A stretch of DNA of 64,000 nt from NCBI GenBank assembly GCA_015680905.1, contig CM027377.1, forward strand, positions 37,410,501-37,474,500. Direction: 5' to 3'. Source of the DNA: Coptis chinensis (lineage: Eukaryota > Streptophyta > Magnoliopsida > Ranunculales > Ranunculaceae). This document shows positions 47,929-57,839 of the stretch, in pieces; position 1 is the first letter of the stretch, and each line of letters starts with the position of its first letter. The notes beneath the pieces are model-generated. The model was given only the letters and a program-made list of their open reading frames with translations, searched no databases and had not been told where the DNA came from. The position numbers and the translations under genes are program-made.

Positions 47929-47978
47929 ATAAATTATCTGTGTAGTGGGGATCGATTGGGTATCGTTATTCCCTAACA
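47929..47978 (+). repeat. 3' LTR of copia C, terminal part
   Basis: It continues the LTR after the CACTA insertion and ends CCCTAACA. ATCAT follows (47979-47983). Confidence 0.88.
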
Positions 47979-47983
47979 ATCAT

Positions 47984-48719
47984 TCTATAACAAGTAGACC
48001 ATATATTACCCATGTGATTCTAAGCTAATAACATGCTAGTCACATACTCACAATCCCTAGAATGTGAACCACAACCATCAACACCTTGTTTACTTTCATA
48101 GAATCCTTCTTCGCATAAGAAAGAACTTGACACACTTAATGTCATGTAGTTGCAGCAACTCAACCCATACAAAAATAAACAAGTAAACATAACGTTTACA
48201 CTCCTGACCTATACGTCAAGAAGGTCAACCAAAACGTCTGTGTCAACTACTCAAATCCTAGTGGCTACACTTTCTTTTACTTGAACAGTTCTGCACTTCT
48301 ACTTCAATTATTGACATAAAATACCGAGAGCTTATTAAACTCATCAATTGTCAAGCACAATATTTTATCTCATGCCTTACGGCCTGGCGGCGGTCTATCT
48401 TCTAATCATATATTTAGTGAATTACAATAAACCTTTTTAAACCTCGAATCAGGATCGTATTAATCCAAAAAGTAAAGACAACTATTGTTTTTCACACCAA
48501 TATCTATGATCAGCGGAAGTCTAATTGAAGCTCAATTTATTATCACCTTCGGCTCCACATACTAACTCTTAGTGTGTGTGCATTAGAGGCAATCTAGACA
48601 ATAATATATTATAGTAATGATAATGTAATACGTAACTTTTAATCGCTTAACCCATAAACGAAAACCGATAAACAAACCTTAACCTTTCTTCGTATTCATT
48701 GTCAAACAACCTTGAAATT
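47984..48719. other. Remainder of copia B 5' region
   Basis: It lies between copia C and the 5' LTR of B. No gag, protease or standard primer site can be read; AT-rich non-coding DNA. Confidence 0.45.
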
Positions 48720-49235
48720 ATTGGAATATAATTTTCGTAACAAGAACAAACAATGAATATAAAAAAGGTTGGTTGAGGCACGGATCGGTATGCTCTCTTT
48801 AAGGTTGTTTTGCGTATGTTTCTCTTTATGCAGACATACCACGTAAACCCCCATGATACAACAACCAGTTATTACTCTCCTTTGTTTACTGCAGATAAAC
48901 CAAAGAAGAAAAGGAAGAACCACGATACTGATCTTATAATTGCCCAAAACGTAGTTTAGAAAATTAGTTTTTCAGATACTATAGGCTGTTGGTATAGGAG
49001 TATTTATAGAGACAAGAAACGTGGAGCACTAGTAGATTCACTTTTGTAGGGAACTGATTCATTTTCCTTATAGGGATTGGAGTCTACTACTCTACTACGT
49101 TTCTGTTTCCCAATCCATATCCAATTTTGTTTCCAACCCTATTAGGAAACAGGTTTACCAAAAAGAAGATAAGGGATCAAAGAGCCCAAGCCCAAGCTCA
49201 AGTTCACCTATTGCTTTATTCAAAATAACACAACA
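48720..49235 (-). repeat. 5' LTR of copia B
   Basis: The partner of 32405-32932. CTACG follows on the right, then the gag C-terminus of copia A resumes. Confidence 0.85.
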
Positions 49236-49624
49236 CTACGTGATGAGAGTAGAGCCAACAACTTGCTATACTACTCCTGAGAAAATGGTGGTGAAGTCAA
49301 CTTAAAACCAACATTTTCGTAGGTACTTGGAGTAGAAACAACAAGAGAAGTGGATTCAATCTTTTTTGGAGGAAAGCCATGAATCTTGTAGCATTTTTCC
49401 TTTGTGTGACCTTCTTTCCCACAGTGATCACAACAAGGAACTCCATAAATCTTGTAACAGATCGCCTTTGTGTGGCCATGATTGCCGCAATGATCACAAT
49501 AAGGACGCCCTTTTAGACCTTTGCTGGAGAAGTTTTGCTTACTTGTTCCACCAAATCGATTATATGTATTGGTATTTTTGTTACGTATTTCAGATTTAGG
49601 AAAATTAAGAGCAGCATATTGCAT
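49236..49624 (-). pseudogene. Copia A gag C-terminus with two zinc knuckles (inverted core)
   Basis: The minus-strand frame contains two CCHC knuckles, CDHCGNHGHTKAIC and CDHCGKEGHTKEKC, each CX2CX4HX4C and each followed by YKI(Y/H)G. It ends at a TAG just after PPFSQE, a position where related gags read through, and stays in frame across the B insertion into the protease at 32404. Two adjacent knuckles rather than one suggest a local duplication. Confidence 0.88.
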
Positions 49625-49628
49625 CTAA

Positions 49629-49905
49629 GTGGTTTTTGTGATTCAGATTGGGCAGGATGTCCAACTACTAGGTGTTCTACAACGGGCTATTGTACCTTGT
49701 TAGGTACTAATCCTATTTCTTGGAGAACAAAAAAACAACCTATTGTTTCACGTTCTTCTGCCGAGGCCGAGTATCGTGCGCTTGCTACTCTCGCCTGTGA
49801 ATTGCAATGGTTAAAATTCTTGCTCAGAGATCTTGGAGTACCTCATTATTCTCCCATCTCAGTTTATTGTGATAATCAGGGTGCCATTCACATTGCAGAA
49901 ATGGC
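49629..49905 (+). pseudogene. Copia A RNase H (plus-strand 3' part)
   Basis: It reads GFCDSDWAGCPTTRCSTTGY, ISWRTKKQPIVSRSSAEAEY and VYCDNQGAIHIA, a well-preserved copia RNase H with the catalytic Asp, Glu and Asp. It begins abruptly about 4 bp from the inverted gag C-terminus, marking the right inversion breakpoint, and stops matching near 49.90 kb before the usual C-terminal motif. Confidence 0.85.
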
Positions 49906-49940
49906 AAATACATGAATCGGACCCCAAATTAGCAGATATA

Positions 49941-50420
49941 CCACAATAGGGCGTTGAAATTGTTGACCCATGTTTTGTACCAAAACAAGATGTCGGACCC
50001 ACTTGCTGATGTCAGCAAACAAATGTGAACTTCCTATCATGCCCTTCTTTCTCTCTAGTGTTAATACTATTTTACCCTTAGGACCTCATCTTCCAAATTT
50101 GGACCTCATCTTCTTCTCTCTGTACCCATCGTCTATAGTATGTTTCAGAAGAGGACTTAATCTTCTTCTCCTTCTTCCACGCACTCCAATGAAGCACATT
50201 TCCCTCTCTTTTCCTTACCTTTCCCGCCCAATGATCCCTCCATTTCCTTATGTTTCTTTTGAACACTTGTTCTTGGAGCAGAAGAAACTCTTATCCCCAC
50301 ACTTCCCTTGAATTCCATTATAGTCTTTGTATATTCTCATCACCAAGATACTCAAATCACCAGTATCTTATAAGCCCTATAATTCCATTATACTCAAATC
50401 ACCAGTATCAGTACATTAAT
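49941..50420 (+). repeat. Left arm of a 480-bp inverted repeat
   Basis: It is inverted relative to 53886-54362, with high similarity and a few indels. Its outer end is CCACAATAGGGCGTTGAAAT and its inner end is near CACCAGTATCAGTACATTAATG. The size of the arms would suit a Mutator-like element. Confidence 0.75.
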
Positions 50421-50429
50421 GGAAGGAGA

Positions 50430-51190
50430 GTTCTGTGAAGAGGAGAGTTCTGTTGTTAAGGAACCAACTGTGAAGCTTGACTTGTTTGTGGAATATAACT
50501 TTGATCTTGAGAACCTGGGGGTCCAGCATTTTGTCTCCAATAATTGCCTTGAAAGTTATTACCACCTTGGTTGGGCCTCTGAAATGAGTTTATATATATT
50601 GTACTCTTCAACTGATGCATGTTGATAGTAACCAGGACATTCTAGAGTTGCATGGGAAGTGTCCGAACAGACTTTGCAGTATCGGCTAGCTTGCATGACT
50701 GGGAGAGATTTAGCTTGAGACTTGTTGATCTTGGAGGGATTCATGGAGAACTGGTCAAATTTCTTACTCAGAGTTTCAATGCTGATGGCTAGACTTGCCA
50801 ATGTAGACTTCAGTTCTTGATCTGATTGTTCGTGTGCTTGGTAACCAAATTGCTTTGGCTCCCCCTCCATTCTAGCTACATCCTCGTTGCTAGTAGTCCA
50901 TTGTTGTGTTTCATCAGCTAAATTCTCGAGAAAGTTGTAAGCTTCCTCTCCATCCATTGATGTAAACTTGTCTTTGTGCATTGACAATATCATCTGCTTG
51001 TTCATCATCGAGAGTCCTCGATAGAAAAAATGAGCCAATGTGCTCTTGTGATATCCATGATGTGGACACGAGACTAGCAGATTGTTGAATCGCTCCCAAC
51101 TATAATGATATTCTTCAATCACTTTTCCTTTGAAATTGTTGATAGATTTGACACGCGCTCCTTTTGTGTATATGAGATGGTATATGGATG
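50430..51190 (-). pseudogene. Ty3-gypsy gag fragment
   Basis: The minus-strand frame (50559-51218) reads EEYHYSWERFNNLLVSCPHH, HFFYRGLSMMNKQMIL and then a CCHC-like CKVCSDTSHATLEC, all typical of gypsy (Athila/Tat-type) gag. After a frameshift at about 50.58 kb the Asn/Gln-rich C-terminus continues (NNFQGNYWRQNAGPPG) to about 50.43 kb. The frame lacks the gag N-terminus and no pol follows: a truncated insert inside the inverted-repeat unit. Confidence 0.8.
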
Positions 51191-51239
51191 ATGTAGATAG
51201 ATAATGGTCGTTGAACAAAATAGAAGCGTATCAAAACCT

Positions 51240-52728
51240 AATTATCCCTCAATAAGTAAATGATGAGAAGGGTATCGTTCCACTTTTAAGTGTATGTTTA
51301 TATGAAGGACATGACTGGAAAGGGGGTTTGAGGGATTAAATACTATTATTATAGATTTTAGATTCTAATGCTAAACTAAACTAAACTAATTAAACTATTG
51401 AGAATTTATAAGAGAGGAAATTCAAGATATTAGAATCCACTAATACTTTTGATTCAATGACCTTTTGCTTCATGGTTGTTCTCACAAGTAGACTACAATT
51501 AGGCAATCGAGAGAGTGCCGATCCCCTCTTGGACGAAACATCATTAACGAATAACTCTACTTAAGGTTGTTCCTATGTTCATGTTAAGTTACTAGTATCT
51601 TCTTTCTTTTTATGTGAGCTTGGGCAGCTATTCAATGAATCACCATCTAAGGCAAACACAAGGAATACTTCCCTTACTCTAAAACATTACACAACTAGAA
51701 GAAAAGTAGAGAATAATAGTATAATATTCAATTACAATAAATAAAAGCATGTCACTAGCAAATATTCAATTGCAATAAATAAAACCCTAAACTAGCATGA
51801 TACGATTGCAATAAATAAAAACCTTAATATATACTTCCATCCCCTAGTCTGGGCAAATGTAACTAATAACTAAAAACATAAAGAATTAACTTGATTGAAG
51901 AACACCATGAACCAGAAGAATCATCAAACCCTAAGCACCGGCTTCATCTTCTCCCTTGAAGGAGAAGATTAGCCTTCCATAAAGAAGGAAGAACACACGA
52001 AGAACGAGAAGAAGAAGAGTCGAAGAACATAAGACTAGAAAGACTAATTTATTAAAACTCGACTAGTTAAAACCAAATCTTTTGTTATTAATCTCTCTCT
52101 ACCTCAAGTTCGAGAGACAAGAGTATAAGTGAATTTGCCAAATACATGAGGCACTTAGGTCCTCTATTTATAGGGGTTACAATGAGTTCTAGAAGCATTC
52201 CAAACTGCCATTTGTTTCCTAGTACAAATCAACTTCTTTTAGAGTCCAACTTCATCTCCAAATCTGTGAAAGAAGTGGCTACAGTGTTGTTTCATGCATC
52301 TAGACACACGATCCTTGCGTCTTAGACGCGAGCATTGCATCTGGACGCATGATCCATGCGTCCCAAACGCGGAAGTCTATTTTCCCTCTTTTGCTCTATA
52401 CTTCTATCCTCTTTTGCGGGCTTTGGTCCAAGCAATGAATCCTTTGGCCTTGGGCTTCCAAATAGGCTTTAAAATAGGTCCAAGTCGCATCCTTAATAGC
52501 TTCAATTCCTTGGCCTTCTCCATGATTGTCCACAGGCTTCCCATGTGATCCTTAATGCTCTGAATTGCTCCGTTTTACCCCTTTTTCTCTAATATTCCAC
52601 AAAACTCTCTCTTTCACATATAAAATCATAAAACATAACTTACAAACACTATTAGTCCACTAAGATGGCTAAACAAGAGGCATAATCGAGGGTTAAATTA
52701 TACTTTTTGAGCACTTATCAGCGGGTTA
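51240..52728 (-). repeat. Probable gypsy LTR or leader, non-coding
   Basis: On the minus strand it begins TGATAAGTGCTCAAAAAG at 52728, a start commonly seen in gypsy LTRs, and lies upstream of the gag fragment in the same orientation. No second copy is in the window and no primer site was found, so its lower boundary is not defined. Confidence 0.4.
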
Positions 52729-53015
52729 GGCTACCACTGTACCAAAACTTAAATTCACCACTAGTAGTGGTTTTCTTATTCCACTCTTCCACAGGGGAGC
52801 ATATAAATTATGGAGCGCTTCTTTGGCATTGGAGGATACCAGACACCTTGGACGATTTCTAGTCTTCGTCTTTTTGTAAGAAAATTAAAAGCATCAAATT
52901 CTATCTCCTCGGAAATGCCCATCTCTGAATCCATGTCAGAGTGTTTTCATTTCATCGACTGTAACAAGTAACAACAAACAATACGACTAATTAATTAATA
53001 CCAACTGTAATCTAA

Positions 53016-53708
53016 TTACAACCAGACATTATATAGAACCTCTCCGACACTATAAAGTGACAAGGACATTGAAATCACCATCAATCCAGCACGAGGCGCT
53101 AGGGGATATGATTGTGGTGTAACCTCTGGATAGGGTGCAGACAAAGAAAATTCTTCTAGAGTATCGAATCCACCTAGAAAGTTAAATGTTGAAATGAAAG
53201 TGGGAGAGCGAAGAAACATCATTATCATAGCCATTTTGATATTTCTGGCCGCACAAACTAACTCAACTCTAACAGGATCGATTTCTTTTCCAAGTCCACC
53301 AACATGACATTTACCTAACAGACCATCTGTTAGAATTTGTACCCATCGCAACTTCTGTATTGTCATAGACTTGTGCTTACATTCAATCTTCGCAAAACCA
53401 ACTGAAAACTTTCCAGAAAGTACATTTAGGCTCTGAATGTTCTTTTCAATACAATAAGTAGACATGTCTAAAACTTCTTCACAATCACATACCATTTCCC
53501 AAAGATATTTAGCTATGAAATTGGCGTCAAAACCCCAGGACCTCAACAAATCGATTTCCACAACCAGATTGTAAAAGTATTTACTAACTACTGTTTCCGT
53601 GTCTAGCTTGAACTTATACAGCTTATTCACGGCCACAATGAAAATCTTCCACAAATGAGCCAGAGTATCAATATCTGGGCACTTTGGTGATTGGGGATGC
53701 CATTTCAA
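53016..53708 (-). CDS. Unrecognised 230-aa reading frame inside the inverted-repeat unit
   Basis: An uninterrupted minus-strand frame of 230 codons. I do not recognise the protein with confidence. It is Leu-rich in parts (LWKIFIVAVNKLYKFKLDTE, then ELVCAARNIKMAMIMMFLRS) with a faint resemblance to the C-terminal leucine-rich part of plant F-box/LRR/FBD proteins. It lies entirely between the arms of the 480-bp inverted repeat, so it may be a host gene fragment captured by a Mutator-like element, or an exon of a larger frame. It could also be a chance frame. Confidence 0.4.
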   Translation of the reverse strand: MKWHPQSPKCPDIDTLAHLWKIFIVAVNKLYKFKLDTETVVSKYFYNLVVEIDLLRSWGFDANFIAKYLWEMVCDCEEVLDMSTYCIEKNIQSLNVLSGKFSVGFAKIECKHKSMTIQKLRWVQILTDGLLGKCHVGGLGKEIDPVRVELVCAARNIKMAMIMMFLRSPTFISTFNFLGGFDTLEEFSLSAPYPEVTPQSYPLAPRAGLMVISMSLSLYSVGEVLYNVWL

Positions 53709-53885
53709 GAAACCCTTAAAAGCAGGACCATGCCACTAGCGCAACCGAATTCTTCCTTACTATCCAGTATTCATCAAAAGTCCCTTCCTCTACATGTCAT
53801 TTCCACCACTTGTTCGCCTTTTCCCTTCTATAAAAATCCCTTACAGATCTCTCCTCTTCACGACCCTCACAAGAATCATAAAATT

Positions 53886-54362
53886 TCATGAATATATTGA
53901 TACTGGTGATTTGACAGAATATAATACGGCACTATACTGGAATTATAAGATACTAAATTAGGTGGGAAGTGTGGAGATAAGAGTTTCTCCTGCTCCAAGA
54001 ACAGGTGTTCCAAAGAAACAGAATGAAATATAGGGAACATTGGGCAGGAAAGGTAGGGAAAAGAGAGGAAAATGTGTTTCATTGGAGTGTGTGGAAGAGG
54101 GAGAAGAAGATCAGGGCAAGTCCTCTTCTGAAGCAAACTGCAGAAGATGGGTAGAGAGAAAAGAAGATGAGGTACTAACTTGGAAGAAGCTAATAAAGTA
54201 ATTACGCATGATTCAACACATGGGTAAAATAGTATTAACACTAGAGAGGAAGAAGGGCATGGTAGGAAGTTCACATTTGTTCGCTAACATCAGCAAGTGG
54301 GTCCGACGTCCTGTTTTGGTACAAAACATATATGGGTCAACAATTTTAACACCCTATAGTGG
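53886..54362 (-). repeat. Right arm of the 480-bp inverted repeat
   Basis: The reverse complement of 49941-50420. The outer end is CCACTATAGGGTGTTAAAAT on the minus strand. No clear 8-10 bp target duplication was found outside the arms. Confidence 0.75.
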
Positions 54363-57300
54363 AACTCTAATATAAGAGATATAATTTTCTCTTTCCTATG
54401 TGGCACTCTAATATGAAAGATAGTCTTTTCTAATAGCCTACAATCCCATGTACATGGAACCTCTTTGGAGAGTTTGAGTGTATTTCTAATTCTTATATTT
54501 AGAGAGTTTGAGTGTATTTCCAATTATTATATATTTGATCAAATAAAAAAAATTGCTAAAAAATAGGTGATTTGTAGAAGGTAATTTCCTATTACGAATC
54601 AAACACTTTTAGTTTTCCAATTCTTATATATTTGATCAAATAAAAAAATTGTTAAAAAATAGGTGGTTTGTAGAAGCTAATTCCATATTACAAATCATAC
54701 ACTTTTAATGTCTATGATAAATCACCAACTTATTTCGAATATATCTTTAATGCAGCCTCAAAAACATTATATATTCTTCAATTAAGAACTTATAATAGGG
54801 TGTAAAATCTGCTTCCGACGGTTCCCCACATTCTCTAAGGATTATGTGAGATATAGTGATATACCGAATTAGAACACTCAAAATGTTATTCGCATAACCC
54901 TTTCATATACCTGGAATTTGTATTTGTTGTTAGTTATTAACTTCTTAAGAAGTAGACCAATATACTTCCCGAGTAAGTGCCCGAATATCCATCACGCACT
55001 CTCACATTTTTAACATATGCACTTTTCTTCCTTTTTGTTTTTCTTTCTTAGATCTCATTCTGATTTTCAAACACATCTAGGCTACAATATGATAATATAT
55101 ATTAAAAGTCTAAACCTGTAAAAAGAACACCGACTTATTATGAAGGGGTGCTTTTATTTGCACATTTGATTTATGCTTCTTTGTATGACATTATTTCTTT
55201 AGACAATCTAATGATATATCTAATAATCATCCAAACCCAACCTCTCACATACATACACTCAAACACTTGATTCATAAAATGCCAAAGTTAACACGAGATC
55301 AAATGCCAAGGTGCAAACTCTCCCAAGTTCTTTACATATGCACTTTTCTTCCTTTTTGTTTTTCTTTCTTGGTTCTCATTCTGATTTTCAAACACATGTA
55401 GGCTATAATATGATAATACATATTGAAAGTCTAAACATGTAAAAAGAACACCGGCTTATTATGAAGGGGTGCTTTTATTTGCACATTTGATTTATGCTCC
55501 TTTGTATAACATTGTTTCTTTAGACAATCTAATGATATATCTAATAATCATCCAAACACAACCTCTCACATACATACACTCGAACACTCAATTCAGAAAA
55601 TGTCAAAGTTAACACGAGATCATATGCCAAGGTGTAAACTCTCCCAAGTTCTTTCTCATTAATGTAGAGAACTGTACTTCTATCGGTTTAAGAACACTAT
55701 GAAAGGATCAGACGATCACCGATAGTCATATTTGGAAGACAGGTAGATGTAATGTATAGTTATGCATGTGATGTTGTTTTTCTATTCAATGTATATAGAG
55801 CAATAGAGTACGTTTACATGTGGATCCATAGAGCTTTTTCTATCACAATAAGAGCTGACTATAACAATCTAGATTTCATATTTAGATATCATTGGGAAAC
55901 ACAAATGAACTCAAAAGCAAAATTGTATTTGGCACTTGGGACGGTTTCCTTTAGGGCCCAAATGGTAAGCAAAATCTTAAATATATGTACTTAACTAATT
56001 TCATTTATAAACAATACATTGGCTTTCTTTGAACTAAATATATACAACATTCTTACATTTCATTTAAGCTCCTGGAACACAAATTGGAACTGACTCTTAT
56101 AACAAATACAAGATACGGTGAGTGAAATCACTTCATTCAAGAGCGAGGATTAAATTAACTGATCAAGGCGACTGTCTTTGGTTTCCTAAATTTTGTTCTT
56201 GTTTTTCCCGAGTACAGGAAGATGGGATAGTGCTAAAAATAAATTTTCAAAATTTGTGCTCATTCTAAGTGCAAGAAGATGTGATAATGCTAAAAGATAT
56301 GGGTTAGGATGCTTATAGAATGTCCATATCATGGAGTAGAATCCTGCCAAGTATGTTTCACCTCTCTAACTTCATAAATGGGTGTAGATGCTTATAGAAT
56401 GTCTATATCATCATGAAGTAGGATCTTGCCAAGTTATATAATAATATGATGTCCTATATGAGATACCCTTGGTATTGCATAAGAAAGCTATCATTAAATT
56501 TGCATTGTGATGAGTATTTCAAAGCGATGGAACTACAATTGAACTTACAATAGCTCAACAACCTTTATTCGATACGCAACAAACTTTGGTTGCAAAGAGA
56601 GCCACCTAAATATTTTTTGGTTGTAGGAATTTTAATAATTTTGGAGTAAAATATATCAAAGCTTAAAACTTCTTATGAGTGTTCTACTGGTAATTGATCG
56701 ATAATAATTATTTGGTCTAAAAGAGTGAAGAGTGTTTGTGTGAATTATTGTTATAATTATTTTTGTGGCACTTTATTGATACCATCAAACTTAATCCTTT
56801 CAATATTAGTACAATATTGGAAGAACTTTGTGGTACTATTTATTTATCTGAACTTTGTTTTGCAATGTGCTTGCAGAAACATTGAGATAGATAAATCTAC
56901 TATAAGAAATAAGGAAAAATGTGGAATAAAATGGAATATTTGAACATTTTATTGTAAGTTAGTTCAAAGTGTGTTAGAAGCTTCAAGTTTGGAAAATGGA
57001 ATGTTATTTGAAAGACACACTCTTCTTCTATCCATTTGATTATTAGATTGTTCAAATATGAAAATTAATGGCCATTACTCATTTTACCCAACCAATCTTA
57101 CGTTAACACTTTGATATGTTCACATTGATGAAAGACATAGAATGACATGATCTTCTCTGTTATTCATGTTGGAATTGAATAAGTATATTTTGCATGTATA
57201 CAAACAATCACCTAGAAAAAGAGAAAATACTTGGGGGATTATTTTAAGTAGGTGAACACATTTTCTTGAAAGAGAATTTTTTTTGTATTCATCAATTCAT

Positions 57301-57839
57301 CGTAGAACACGTTCATGTGATAAATCTTTTTAAGTGGGAGTAGTGCATTCTTTGAGGATATATAAACAATCAATCTGTTTTAGTGATTTGATAGATATTT
57401 TAGTAATTTGTACACATAATTACGTAAGCTGAGCGGTGATGATTTACCGCTAAATCACCATAAATCTAAGAAAACCATTATACAAGTTAGATCGAGTTTA
57501 AGATAATTTTATTTGAAAATTACGACTTAATATCCTTAACCACAAAGTGAAAGGGTTTTCTCAATTTGATCCCTTAGTTTCCAAGTACTTATGTACTATA
57601 ATCGCTACTCTTTGACGTATTTAAGTTTATTTTCAATAAAAACATATTCTGATTCGAAAATTGTGTGAGACATTTTATAAAACCTTTTCAGCACACAAAA
57701 TATTTAATAAATTCGTGTATTTGCCCACTACTGATTAATATACTAATTACTAAAGCACAACCGTCATTATGCTTCTAAGGGACGGGGACCATTGCTTTGA
57801 CTTCTGGGGTGTTACTTTATTTATTCAACTGCTAACTTT
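54363..57839. other. Intergenic region with tandem duplications
   Basis: AT-rich, no gene recognised. It holds a two-copy degenerate repeat of about 100 bp containing ATATTTGATCAAATAAAAAA (about 54525-54720), the 321-bp tandem duplication listed separately, and a partial repeat around GATGCTTATAGAATGTCYATAT (56309 and 56389). Its right end is the 3' flank of CCD4. Confidence 0.6.
55013..55654. repeat. 321-bp tandem duplication, two copies
   Basis: Copies 55013-55333 and 55334-55654 are head to tail, about 95 percent identical by eye, with no extra sequence between them. There is no coding content. Confidence 0.9.

Larger units (their letters stand above)
36801..47978 (+). mobile_element. Ty1-copia element C (Tork/Tnt1-like), nested in B
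   Basis: A plus-strand element with 5' LTR 36801-37473 (673 bp), exact iMet primer site 37476-37487, gag-pol (37581 to about 41480), polypurine tract GAGGGGGAGA (41651-41660) and 3' LTR 41662-42275 plus 47929-47978. The 3' LTR is split by the CACTA element D. A perfect ATCAT duplication flanks it. The LTRs are very similar, so C is fairly young, yet its gag-pol has several stop codons. The Tork/Tnt1 assignment rests on RT motifs and is tentative. Confidence 0.92.
32405..49235 (-). mobile_element. Ty1-copia element B nested in A (and carrying C and D)
   Basis: Two LTRs, 32405-32932 (528 bp) and 48720-49235 (516 bp), share over 500 bp. They bound B, whose pol genes (pre-integrase to RNase H, 35942 down to about 33540) run on the minus strand. 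A polypurine tract AAGTGGGGGAT directly precedes the 3' LTR (32405-32932). In the sense direction the LTR starts TGTTGTGTTATTTTG and ends TTCCAATA. Gag and protease were not found, no standard primer site is visible next to the 5' LTR, and stops and frame breaks are present. Excluding C and D, the element is about 5.7 kb. Confidence 0.8.
29434..49905 (+). mobile_element. Ty1-copia element A with inverted core, interrupted by nested elements
   Basis: The plus-strand outer parts are a putative short 5' LTR (29434-29646), an iMet primer site, the N-terminal gag (29719-30480) and RNase H (49629-49905). The middle parts (gag C-terminus 49624-49236, protease, integrase and RT start 32404-30485) are on the minus strand, so the core is inverted relative to both ends. 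The core is itself split by element B (32405-49235): removing B and one target duplication restores a single continuous gag-protease frame. Most of the RT (including its YVDD box) is absent, as is a recognisable 3' LTR. Several stop codons are present. The element is dead. Confidence 0.8.
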
